34,020 nucleotides of DNA, from contig PEVN01000317.1 of assembly GCA_002779825.1 (NCBI GenBank), positions 1 to 34,020 of the forward strand. Reading direction: 5' to 3'. Both the position numbers and the translations under genes were made by a program. A model generated the notes under the pieces. It was not told where the DNA came from, made no database searches, and saw nothing but the letters and a program-made list of their open reading frames with translations. Source of the stretch: Armatimonadetes bacterium CG06_land_8_20_14_3_00_66_21 (GTDB taxonomy: Bacteria > Armatimonadota > Abditibacteriia > CG2-30-66-41). This document shows positions 25,001-31,761 of the stretch, in pieces. The first letter of the stretch is position 1, and each line of letters opens with the position of its first letter.

Positions 25001-26698
25001 CGCGTCTACTTCGGCTACTGTAAGACCAAGGGCGACTACTACCACCTCTACAGCATGAAGCCCGACGGCAGCGCCCTGAAGCGGCTCACCGACGGCCCGT
25101 TCCATGACTACTGGCCGTGCCCACTGCCTGACGGCGGCTTGGCGTTCATCACCACCCGCTGCAAGTCCCGCTACCTCTGCTGGCGGCCGCAGGCTGCGGT
25201 GCTGTTTCGCATGGATGCCGCCGGCAACAACATGCGCGCGCTCTCATTCGCCAACCTGACTGAATGGGCACCCTCGGTGATGGACGACGGCCGCCTCCTC
25301 TGGACCCGCTCGGAGTACCAGGACAAAGGCGCCGACCACGGCCACATGCTCTGGGCGATCCGGCCGGATGGAACCTGCCCGGAGTTGATGTACGGCAATA
25401 CGCTGGTTCAGCCCAACGGCTTCGCCAACGGCCGCGAAGTGCCGGGCACCGACGAGCTGTGCGCCATCCCCATCTCCCACTTCGGCGACCTCAACGGCCC
25501 CGTGGTCCTGATCGACCGCGACAAAGGCCCGTTCGACCCGGCCGCGATCACGACGCTCACCCCGGAAGTCCCGTGGCCGGGCGCACCGCCGGTGCAGGAG
25601 TGCTTCCGGGAACCAGTTCCCCTCGCGCGCGACTACCTCCTGTGTGCCCACGCGCCGCTGGATCGGCGGTTCCAGCTCTATGTGGTGGATCGGTTCGGCA
25701 ACCGCGAACTGCTCTACGGCGACCCAGCAATCTCTGTGCTGTGCCCCACACCGTTCCAGAAGCGGACACTGCCGCCGGTTCTGTCCGACGCAGTGGACAG
25801 AGCGGACGCCGCAGACGGGCAGGGCGAGTTCTTCCTCACCGACGTCTACCGCGGGCTGGAACCGTACGTCAAGCGTGGTCAGGTCAAGTGGCTCCGCGTC
25901 TGCCAGGAGGTCCGCGCCAACCTGGACCGACTGCCCACCGGCGAATACCGCAACGACCACCCGGAGTTCATGGACTGGTACGCCACCCCGGTGCACAAGG
26001 TAAGCGGCCCGTTCGGCTGGACGTCCTACGTCGCCAAAGCATCGTGGGGTCTCGTGCCTGTCGCGGAAGACGGCTCTGCCCGCTTCACCGCCCCCGCCGG
26101 CAAAGTGCTCTACTTCGAGGTGCTGGACGAGCACTTCAACGAGCTGCAACGGATGCGCAGCGTCGTCCAACTCCAGCCGGGGGAACGGCGAAGCTGCATC
26201 GGCTGCCACGAGTCCCGCAATGACGCGCCCCCCACGACTGCCTTCCCCAAGTCGCAGAGCTTGGTCCAGCGCCGAGTTGCCTCGTGGGAAGGCAAGTCCT
26301 TCTCCTACGAGCAGGACGTCCAGCCCGTGCTGGACAGGAACTGCGTCCGCTGCCACGACGCCAAACACCCGTCCGGCATCAACTTAGCCGGCACCCTCGA
26401 CGCCGACAAAGTGCCCGCCTCCTACCGCACTCTCGTCTCCCGCGGCCTGGCGCACTACGTGGACTGGGGCTACAAATCTAGCCCGGAGAAACTTGCCCCA
26501 CGCACCTTCGGCACAGTACGCAGTAAGCTCTTCAAGGTACTCGAAGCCGGCCACCACGAGGTGACACTGACCCCCGACGACCTGCTGCGGTTGAAGACCT
26601 GGGTCGACCTCAACTGCCCGCTGTGGCCGGATTACATGAACCGCGAGCTGCGCCCGGGACCGGCGCAGCAGGTGGCGAAGGCGGAGGGAAGGAGATGA
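22031..26698 (+). CDS. Exported discoidin/CBM9/HZS-alpha-like dihaem protein, 1555 aa
   Basis: GTG 22031 is preferred as start because GGGAGGT lies 9 bases upstream; ATG 21971 is in frame but has a poor ribosome site. The N-terminus has RRAGK then a hydrophobic signal (LSLLAASIAVPFVLLSVFAA). Three F5/8-type-C (discoidin) modules follow at about residues 63-200, 242-343 and 376-523, then a CBM9-like sugar-binding domain near 600-786 (KLDGQLDDACWQAA). A helical linker leads to a hydrazine-synthase-alpha-type propeller region at about 985-1255 (LCWRPQAAVLFRMDAAGNNM, DGRLLWTRSEYQDKG). Two c-type haem motifs close the protein: CIGCH (1389-1393) and CVRCH (1438-1442). It is a periplasmic or surface redox protein bound to glycans. 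Hydrazine synthesis itself is unlikely without the beta and gamma subunits. Confidence 0.88.
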   Translation: MRRQSPEQTAPRKERHPQRPARIRRAGKCLSLLAASIAVPFVLLSVFAADRQISPDQPNTVAFTPQQAQFVRLAIHRSSGNQACIDELEVYGPSGKKNLALASAGAKAMASSCLVGYAAHQVAHLNDGRYGNDFSWIAASDGEEWAQVQLPEATEVARVVFSRDRMGQYGDRLPVHCEVLLSADGNQWKSVAKLSGEAGRASGRVRGSGSQSLGFMRQHAKSVRLYILGTNDGAPPSVDEVELYGLEPGLNVAAAEQGAQVRVSSAARGKASLLNDGEFGDAQCWTAARRNRQWVQIDFPKPTEVSSLVFSRDRGGLQAGGVPSVVEAQLSMDGNYWKTVAERGRPVVPSPPPAPTAGGPEVAAAGSLDAPRADELGFANLALGPDAKAAASSLLPGFPGRHEIAHLNDGHLGNGKSWISNGEPSWAEIDLGGTYWIYKVATGSDSSGQYTDRAATDFRVLTATQDAPDSEAKTWTTVARQGGSAPLHTRTEFRFKPVQARWVRVALDAANQSQCRLDEIEVYGQKDRLPLDKLGPLPDHPSGVPLRDYERQLRVAFLGEEYAWLKTYGRADMDPRLTEYVRVWEYPRHVGDDQLPLPPLPSAPKLDGQLDDACWQAASCGVVRVALPADFERSPLVDQVVHAGWLGDDLLLGFQFDRLLSGHLAVVSTDDWQGCGVIAWTKDGLVFNTYTTEDDGGGARLKVRETTPLKGALSDSFTVCEVRLPLSLFPHCREKGLRLGLGLGGRYTSEFGRPVGFMFSSLAVAEEAGSSGRAFRVRLSAAPKGQPVTLRGNVAGLDGDFTLAPGQSKVVEVPTERGPLGPQRNLTLNDDSGECYSLHLLRYDPLERPLTLMAELADRLEAKGLDVGTERKQLAQLLATQTQSLSAAPPDRAAEREASFQARLAKRRLLLRDPDLAPLERILCEKRHNFEPSHNYSVLLDSAGGPGGSVNLLEIPRRAGRLEPGEAIARKLFDAGTGIARNPMASFDLSRVYFGYCKTKGDYYHLYSMKPDGSALKRLTDGPFHDYWPCPLPDGGLAFITTRCKSRYLCWRPQAAVLFRMDAAGNNMRALSFANLTEWAPSVMDDGRLLWTRSEYQDKGADHGHMLWAIRPDGTCPELMYGNTLVQPNGFANGREVPGTDELCAIPISHFGDLNGPVVLIDRDKGPFDPAAITTLTPEVPWPGAPPVQECFREPVPLARDYLLCAHAPLDRRFQLYVVDRFGNRELLYGDPAISVLCPTPFQKRTLPPVLSDAVDRADAADGQGEFFLTDVYRGLEPYVKRGQVKWLRVCQEVRANLDRLPTGEYRNDHPEFMDWYATPVHKVSGPFGWTSYVAKASWGLVPVAEDGSARFTAPAGKVLYFEVLDEHFNELQRMRSVVQLQPGERRSCIGCHESRNDAPPTTAFPKSQSLVQRRVASWEGKSFSYEQDVQPVLDRNCVRCHDAKHPSGINLAGTLDADKVPASYRTLVSRGLAHYVDWGYKSSPEKLAPRTFGTVRSKLFKVLEAGHHEVTLTPDDLLRLKTWVDLNCPLWPDYMNRELRPGPAQQVAKAEGRR

Positions 26699-26746
26699 GG
26701 TGACCGCGCCTCGGCGTGTTCTCGGCGGCCCACAGTGGCACGGGAA

Positions 26747-27259
26747 CTACTTCTCCGCCATCAACTCCTCCACCAGGAACTGTGCCTTCGCCGGGACGAG
26801 ACGCCGTGGGTAGTAGGTCTTGATGGTGGTGAACACCTGCTCGGGTGAACCCAACCCGAGGTGCTCGATGAGGAACTGCACATCCTCGAGATCGTGTGAG
26901 TCGAACCGCGCGGCGACACACTTCATCGCCAGCATGTAGTCGGCTGTGGGTGCCCAGACGCGGAGGTTGGGGAGATCAAGCACTGCCTGCCGAGGGAGAT
27001 TCGCGTGGAAGAAGCCCTTTGCGGCATCGTTCAGCCAATCCTCGGGAGCGCCAAGCGTGCCAGCTACTCTCCTGGCGGCCTCCCGGACAGCCGCCGTTGG
27101 CTGGAAGATGGCGTCTACGTCCTTGGTCGCCTTCCGGGCCTCGAATACCAGCCACATGACGGCGCCGCCACAGAGGCCCACCTCACCGACCACGTCACGC
27201 GCGCACAACTCCGCGTCGAGGGCGAGGAACAGCTCTCTGATTCGATCGGCACTGAGCAT
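26747..27259 (-). CDS. DUF6036/AbiEii-type nucleotidyltransferase, 170 aa
   Basis: Start chosen at ATG 27259, two bases after the stop of the small upstream gene. The nucleotidyltransferase core is GLCGGAVM (about 28-35) and, after a basic stretch, ATKDVDAIF with the Asp-x-Asp metal pair (about 47-49). WAPTADYMLAMKCVAARFDSHDLEDVQFL is the typical second-half helix of DUF6036 proteins. Such enzymes transfer nucleotides to tRNA, proteins or drugs and often act as the toxic partner in type IV-like toxin-antitoxin pairs (AbiEii family); the exact target is not visible. It is convergent with the giant dihaem gene, 48 bases apart, and is probably co-translated with its upstream partner. Confidence 0.82.
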   Translation of the reverse strand: MLSADRIRELFLALDAELCARDVVGEVGLCGGAVMWLVFEARKATKDVDAIFQPTAAVREAARRVAGTLGAPEDWLNDAAKGFFHANLPRQAVLDLPNLRVWAPTADYMLAMKCVAARFDSHDLEDVQFLIEHLGLGSPEQVFTTIKTYYPRRLVPAKAQFLVEELMAEK

Positions 27260-27261
27260 GG

Positions 27262-27483
27262 TCAAGCCCTCTCGAGGAAGTTGCCCAACACGAAGATCCT
27301 GCGCTTGCGGAAGTGCGTCGGCGACTCGACTAACGCGGTCGCCTTGAGGTTCTCGATGCCGGAGACGAACCACGGCTCCGGCAATGGCGGCAGTAGGAGG
27401 GGGATCCCATGAGCAGTGTACGTCTCACGGAGGCGTTGGCCGCTGGCAACTCTCGGACCGTTCTGAGCACGCCCTAACCTCAC
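27262..27483 (-). CDS. Small partner protein of the nucleotidyltransferase, about 73 aa
   Basis: The C-terminal 57 residues (RLRETYTAHGIPLLLPPLPE, then PWFVSGIENLKATALVESPT, then HFRKRRIFVLGNFLERA) look strongly coding and end two bases before the nucleotidyltransferase ATG. From memory, short proteins ending IFVLGNFLxRA precede DUF6036-type genes in other genomes. The start is uncertain: no ATG lies in frame near the conserved part, and GTG 27483 is the nearest reasonable codon. The frame stays open further upstream to 27657 without recognisable sequence. It could be an intact small antitoxin-like gene with an unusual start, or the 3' end of a truncated longer gene. The cellular role is inferred only from coupling. 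Confidence 0.55.
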   Translation of the reverse strand: MRLGRAQNGPRVASGQRLRETYTAHGIPLLLPPLPEPWFVSGIENLKATALVESPTHFRKRRIFVLGNFLERA

Positions 27484-27761
27484 GCTCCGCGCGAAGAAGC
27501 CGCCTCGCCCCGGTCTCGCCGCGAAGGTCTGAAGGCCCTGAGCGGCAAGGTGCGCATCATCGAGAACTGGCGAGCGTTGGAACAGGCTGAGATGGAGGAA
27601 GCTGACTCGACTACCGAGTTGGCTGCTGGGGTGGACAGATCGCGACAGCGCAGGCATGACGAGGACCTGCGTCGGCGACGCACTCTTTCGCCTTGACCAG
27701 CTTCGTACCGGCCGCGCAGGACGTGCTCCGCAGCCTCCAGCAGGCGCTCATCGCTCGCGTA

Positions 27762-27770
27762 TGCTATACT
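27762..27770 (+). promoter_or_regulatory. Extended -10 promoter of the sulfatase-fold gene
   Basis: TGC followed by TATACT (27765-27770) forms an extended -10 element. The -35 region (27742-27747) is not conserved, which is usual for extended -10 promoters. Transcription would start near 27777, leaving a leader of about 35 bases with GGAG at 27800-27803, 8 bases before ATG 27812. Confidence 0.6.
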
Positions 27771-27811
27771 CCCCGCTTCCGGTATCGATTAAGACCCACG
27801 GAGACACCAAC

Positions 27812-29200
27812 ATGGCAAACAAACCAAACCTCCTACTCATCGGCATCGACTCGCTACGTGCCGACCACATGAGCTGCTACGGGTACCCTCGGCAGACCAC
27901 GCCGCACATTGACCGGTTCGCTGAGGGCGGCACGCTGTTCGAGAACACCTTCAGCGCTTACGTCCCCACCACGCCGGGCTACGCCTCGATGTTGACGGGC
28001 ATGGACTTGTTCAGCACGCAGGTGGTCGCACTCCGACACCAGGGAGAGATGCGCGCGGAGGTGAAGACCCTCGCCGAGATTCTGGGCGAGGAGGGGTACA
28101 ACACGACCTCCGTGGGCTTCCAAGGCAATCCGGCTGCCCGCGGGTTCGACAACTACCTCAACTTCGCCGGGTGGGGGAGCTGGAGCGAAGGCCGCAGTCC
28201 GAAGGCGCAGAACCTGAACGACGTCGCCATTCCCGAGCTGGACCGGCTTGCCGGTGACGACAAGCCGTTCTTTCTGTTCCTCCGCCACATGGACCCCCAT
28301 GCGCCCTATCTGCCGCCGGCGCCCTATGAGCGCGCATTCTACCACGGCAACGAGTGCGATCCAGCGAACAAATCCATGGACCCGGTGAGGACCTTCAAGC
28401 CGTTCTGCGACTTCTTCGCCTGCTGGATGCCACCGGGCATCAGCGACAAGGACTACGTCATCGCCCAGTACGACGGCGCAGTTGCCTACATGGAGGCGGC
28501 GATCCAGACGATCTTCACTGCGCTCGAGACCCGCGGGATCCTCGACGACACCATCGTGGTCCTCAATGCCGACCACGGCGAGACGCTCTACGACCATGAG
28601 TGCTGGTTCGACCACCACGGCACGTACGACAACGTGTTGCACATCCCGCTCATTGTCCGGTATCCCGCGAAGGTGCCGGCCGGGCAGCGGCTGAAGGGCT
28701 TCAACCGCCAACAGGACTTGGTGCCGACGCTGCTGGAGCTGGCGGGGATTGAGACCGGCATCCAGTTCGACGGCCAGAGCTTGATGAAGCTGGCCCGTGG
28801 CGAAGCGGCTTCCTTCGACAGCGGGTTCTACATCACCGAGTGCACCTGGCAGCGCAAGCAGGGCTGGCGGACCCCTGAGTGGAAGCTCATCGAGGCGCTC
28901 GAACCCGACTTCCACTTCAAGCCGCCGGTGGAGTTGTACAACCTCGTCGAGGACCCGGGCGAGAACAACAACCTCGCCGACCAGTGCCCCGAAGTTGTCG
29001 AAGTGCTGCAGACGCGCATGAATGCCTGGCTCGCGAAGCGCGAGCAGGAGACCGGCCTGCCCAACCCAATCCACCACCAGGGCGACTGGCACGGCCACCA
29101 GGGCGTGGGCCCGTTCAAGACCTCTCAGCAAGCCTACGACACGCTGCACATCGGCGACCCAGGCCAGGCGGCGAAGCTGCAGGCGGAGGCGAGGAAGTAA
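27812..29200 (+). CDS. Sulfatase-fold hydrolase with threonine nucleophile, 462 aa
   Basis: ATG 27812 is chosen because of GGAG 8 bases upstream and the conserved opening MANKPNLLLIGIDSLRADHMSC is split after it; upstream codons precede the promoter. The alkaline-phosphatase superfamily metal motifs are present: GIDSLRADH (Asp13), DPHAPY, NADHGE and WFDHHGTYD. At the sulfatase signature (C/S)-x-P-S-R the sequence reads T53-T-P-G-Y57 followed by ASMLTG, so the formylglycine precursor is absent and Thr53 takes its place. Thr nucleophiles occur in phosphodiesterases, phosphonate hydrolases and NPP-type members of this superfamily. It therefore may cleave a phosphate diester or phosphonate rather than a sulfate ester. 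No signal peptide is seen, so it should be cytoplasmic. A Gfo/Idh/MocA gene follows 107 bases later. Confidence 0.85.
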   Translation: MANKPNLLLIGIDSLRADHMSCYGYPRQTTPHIDRFAEGGTLFENTFSAYVPTTPGYASMLTGMDLFSTQVVALRHQGEMRAEVKTLAEILGEEGYNTTSVGFQGNPAARGFDNYLNFAGWGSWSEGRSPKAQNLNDVAIPELDRLAGDDKPFFLFLRHMDPHAPYLPPAPYERAFYHGNECDPANKSMDPVRTFKPFCDFFACWMPPGISDKDYVIAQYDGAVAYMEAAIQTIFTALETRGILDDTIVVLNADHGETLYDHECWFDHHGTYDNVLHIPLIVRYPAKVPAGQRLKGFNRQQDLVPTLLELAGIETGIQFDGQSLMKLARGEAASFDSGFYITECTWQRKQGWRTPEWKLIEALEPDFHFKPPVELYNLVEDPGENNNLADQCPEVVEVLQTRMNAWLAKREQETGLPNPIHHQGDWHGHQGVGPFKTSQQAYDTLHIGDPGQAAKLQAEARK

Positions 29201-29307
29201 CGACATTTGGCAGGAAGAAACCGGGCAGAAACACGAGGGGTGCGGAGCTCTGGAGCGCCGTCTTCCTGCCATCCACTCTTCTGCCAGTTCTTTCGGAGGA
29301 AACAGAA

Positions 29308-30333
29308 ATGCTCAACGTAGCCATCGTCGGCGTGGGGAACATCGGCAACACCCACGGCCGCGAGTACCTGAAGCGAGACGACTGCAAGATCGTCGCGGTG
29401 TGCGACCTCCTCCCCGAGAAGGCCGACCAGGCCGGGAAGGACTACGACGCCAAGGCGTTCTACTCGATCCAGGACATGCTGAACAGCGGCATCGAGATCG
29501 ACGCTGTCAGCATGTGCACCAAGGGCGAGGAGAACGGCGGCGATCACTACCAGGCGACGATGGAGCTGCTGAACGGCGGCCTCCCGGTGCTCGGCGAGAA
29601 GCCCATCTCCAACTCGATTCCCGAAGCCCGCGAGATGGTGGCTCTGGCAAAGGAGAAAGGGCTGCGATACGGGATCAACCTGAACCACCGCTTCACCCCC
29701 GCCGCGGCGCTGGCGAAGCAGTGGGTGAACGAAGGTAGACTCGGCGAGATCCAGATGATCAACATGACCCTGTGGATCAACAACCCCAGCGAGACCTCGC
29801 CGTGGTTCCACATCCGCGCCCTGCACCCGCACTCTATCGACGTGATGCGCTACTTCTGCGGCGACGTGGAGAAGGTGTGCGCCTTCTTCAAGCGCGGTCC
29901 GAACGCGAAGAACCCCGACGGCCGCCGCATTTGCTGGTCCAACATGCAGCTCAACATGCAGTTCAAGAACGGCATCGTCGGCAACTTGCGCGGCAGCTAC
30001 GACTCCACCGGACCCGGCGGCGCCTACGGGCTGGAGACGCTCGAAGTCGTCGGCATCGACGCCCGGTTCATCCTCGAAGAAGCCTGCGAGCACCTGACCT
30101 TCTGCCCGCGCCTGAGCTTCGAGGCGGTCAAGTACGACTATTTCGGCGGCATGATGGAGTTCGGCCAGACCTTCGGCAGCCGCATCGGCCGTTGGGTGGA
30201 GCAGAACCTGGCCGGCGCCGCACCAGAAGAGATCGAGGGCTCCGGCGAAGAAGCCCTGAAGGCGCAGATGGTGATCGAGGCTGCGGTGAAGTCGTGGGAG
30301 ACGGGCACGGTTGTAACGGTCGGGGAAGCGTGA
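29308..30333 (+). CDS. Cytoplasmic Gfo/Idh/MocA family dehydrogenase, 341 aa
   Basis: ATG 29308 has GGAGGA 8 bases upstream; the frame extends far upstream without homology. The Rossmann motif GVGNIGNTHG is at residues 8-17, the nucleotide-recognition VCDLLPEKA at 31-39 and EKP at 97-99. LNHRFTPAA and HPHSIDVMRYF in the second half are typical of the family's catalytic domain. In contrast with the member at 1780 there is no Tat signal. It follows the threonine sulfatase-fold gene on the same strand and may be co-transcribed, acting on the sugar moiety the hydrolase releases. It converges with the DegT aminotransferase, leaving 48 bases. Confidence 0.9.
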   Translation: MLNVAIVGVGNIGNTHGREYLKRDDCKIVAVCDLLPEKADQAGKDYDAKAFYSIQDMLNSGIEIDAVSMCTKGEENGGDHYQATMELLNGGLPVLGEKPISNSIPEAREMVALAKEKGLRYGINLNHRFTPAAALAKQWVNEGRLGEIQMINMTLWINNPSETSPWFHIRALHPHSIDVMRYFCGDVEKVCAFFKRGPNAKNPDGRRICWSNMQLNMQFKNGIVGNLRGSYDSTGPGGAYGLETLEVVGIDARFILEEACEHLTFCPRLSFEAVKYDYFGGMMEFGQTFGSRIGRWVEQNLAGAAPEEIEGSGEEALKAQMVIEAAVKSWETGTVVTVGEA

Positions 30334-30343
30334 GCGCCCTCGG

Positions 30344-30375
30344 ACCGATCAGACGGATCCGCCCGATCGGTCTGA
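30344..30375. repeat. Short inverted-repeat cluster between convergent genes
   Basis: ACCGATC (30344-30350) pairs with GATCGGT (30365-30371), and the staggered TCAGAC (30349-30354) pairs with GTCTGA (30370-30375). The two pairings cross, so only one can form at a time. No T-run follows on either strand. It might act as a weak bidirectional terminator or be a member of the CCGATC-type dispersed repeats; I cannot tell which. Confidence 0.45.
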
Positions 30376-30381
30376 CAGGAC

Positions 30382-31761
30382 TCAGTCTGGACGCGCGGAG
30401 CGTGGCGCCAGCGCGACCAACTGTTGCGCGTTCGCACACACCTTCTCGATAGCCGTGGCCGTAGCCCGCGCGTCGGCTTCGTGGAGGAAGGCCGTGCGCG
30501 GGAGGTACACCGCTTCCTCGTCGAACAACCGGTCGGCGCCCGGGTAGCCGCGCGCGTAGTTCGCCTCGACCGCCGCCAGTCCGTCGCGCCGCAGGACCCA
30601 GCGCTTCCACTCTCCGCTCCGGAAGAAGTCGTAGCGGCAGGTGGGCGCGAAGGAGCCTTCGTCACACGAGACGTTTTCTGCACGAACGGCTTCGCAGAAC
30701 AGCGGCCGCGGAATGCCGAGTCGCTCCGGGAGCACGCGGAAGCCGAACTCGGTGCAGCCGTGCGCGGATTGGCGCTCATGTTCCGCGAAGAGCGCCAATC
30801 CGTCGCAGCCGTGCACAGCCGTTTCGAGCAAGCGAGCGTTGGCCTGCAACTGCGCCAGCAGCTCGGGGTAGCGACGCAACTGGGCCAATGCAACGGCGGC
30901 CGCAAAGGCCGACAACCGACCGTTCCACCCCAGCGCATGCACGTCGTCGTCGCCCGTCAGCTCCGGCAGCAGTCCGCGGGCGCGGAGCAATGCGCACTCG
31001 CGCGCGAACCCGTCGTCGTTGGTCACGATCATCCCGCCTTCGCCGGCGCGCAGCGGCTTGGAGAGGCCGAAGCTGAACACGCCGGCGACGCCGTGTGTGC
31101 CCACCTTCCTGCCCCGCCACTCGGCGCCGAGAGCGAGGCAGCAATCCTCGATCACCGTCAGCTTGTGCTGCTGCGTTAGGGCGAGCACGAAGTCGAGGTT
31201 CTCCGGCCGCCCCCACGTGTGGATGGGGACAAGGAACCGAACGCGCTCCTGTCGTGCCAGCGTCTCCCGAGCCGACGTCTCACAAAGTCCGCCCGTCTCG
31301 AGCCGCGCGTCCGCCCAAACCGGCACCCCACCGGCGTGGATCACCTCCACCGATTCGGCGTGGCAGGTATCGACCTGGAACAGCACCTCGTCCCCCGGTG
31401 ACAGCCCGGCCGCCCGCAGCGCAATGCACAGCGCCATCCCACCGCTGTTGACAGCCACAGCGTGCTTCGCGCCGCAGTAGTCGGCGAAGGCGTCCTCCAG
31501 CTCGCGGTGAACCGTGCCTGCCGGCCCAGAGGTCCACGCCTCTGCGTCGCCCGAGTCGAGGACGCGCTTGAGGGCGGCGACTTCCTCAGCGCCAACGGGT
31601 GGGTAAGTGGGCAGTTCCCCGCTTCGCACGGGGAGGCCGCCCAGTAGTGCCAGCTCGGGTATGTGTAGAACGCCAGGAATGGCGAGGGTAGGAGCAGGTC
31701 CCCCAGTTGTCGATCCCCTGCCCTTCTCCGTGCACCCCGTGTCTGGGTGGTTCCCGCTCAT
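30382..31761 (-). CDS. DegT/DnrJ/EryC1/StrS-family PLP aminotransferase, 459 aa
   Basis: A sugar aminotransferase family enzyme. The PLP lysine is K235 in FSFGLSKPLRAGEGGMIV. IEDCCLALGA (about 204-213) is the cofactor aspartate region, in place of the usual EDAAQA/EDCAHA. AVAVNSGGMAL (101-111) binds the phosphate. The start ATG 31761 overlaps the stop of the upstream sialidase gene as ATGA (31758-31761), so it is translationally coupled; the first 35 residues are not conserved. Family members aminate keto-sugars for cell-surface glycans or act as dehydratases. Coupling to a secreted sialidase-like protein suggests amino-sugar turnover, but the substrate cannot be read from sequence. Confidence 0.88.
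   Translation of the reverse strand: MSGNHPDTGCTEKGRGSTTGGPAPTLAIPGVLHIPELALLGGLPVRSGELPTYPPVGAEEVAALKRVLDSGDAEAWTSGPAGTVHRELEDAFADYCGAKHAVAVNSGGMALCIALRAAGLSPGDEVLFQVDTCHAESVEVIHAGGVPVWADARLETGGLCETSARETLARQERVRFLVPIHTWGRPENLDFVLALTQQHKLTVIEDCCLALGAEWRGRKVGTHGVAGVFSFGLSKPLRAGEGGMIVTNDDGFARECALLRARGLLPELTGDDDVHALGWNGRLSAFAAAVALAQLRRYPELLAQLQANARLLETAVHGCDGLALFAEHERQSAHGCTEFGFRVLPERLGIPRPLFCEAVRAENVSCDEGSFAPTCRYDFFRSGEWKRWVLRRDGLAAVEANYARGYPGADRLFDEEAVYLPRTAFLHEADARATATAIEKVCANAQQLVALAPRSARPD

Noticed and set aside
22031..26698. Anammox hydrazine synthase
   Set aside because: Only the alpha-type propeller and haem motifs are shared; there are no beta or gamma subunits, and the discoidin and CBM9 domains point to glycan binding.
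27478..27696. Open plus-strand stretch with coding-like text (LKALSGKVRIIENWRALEQA)
   Set aside because: It has no start codon before the middle and no family match, and it lies opposite the open extension of the small partner gene. It could be a decayed fragment, but support is too thin.
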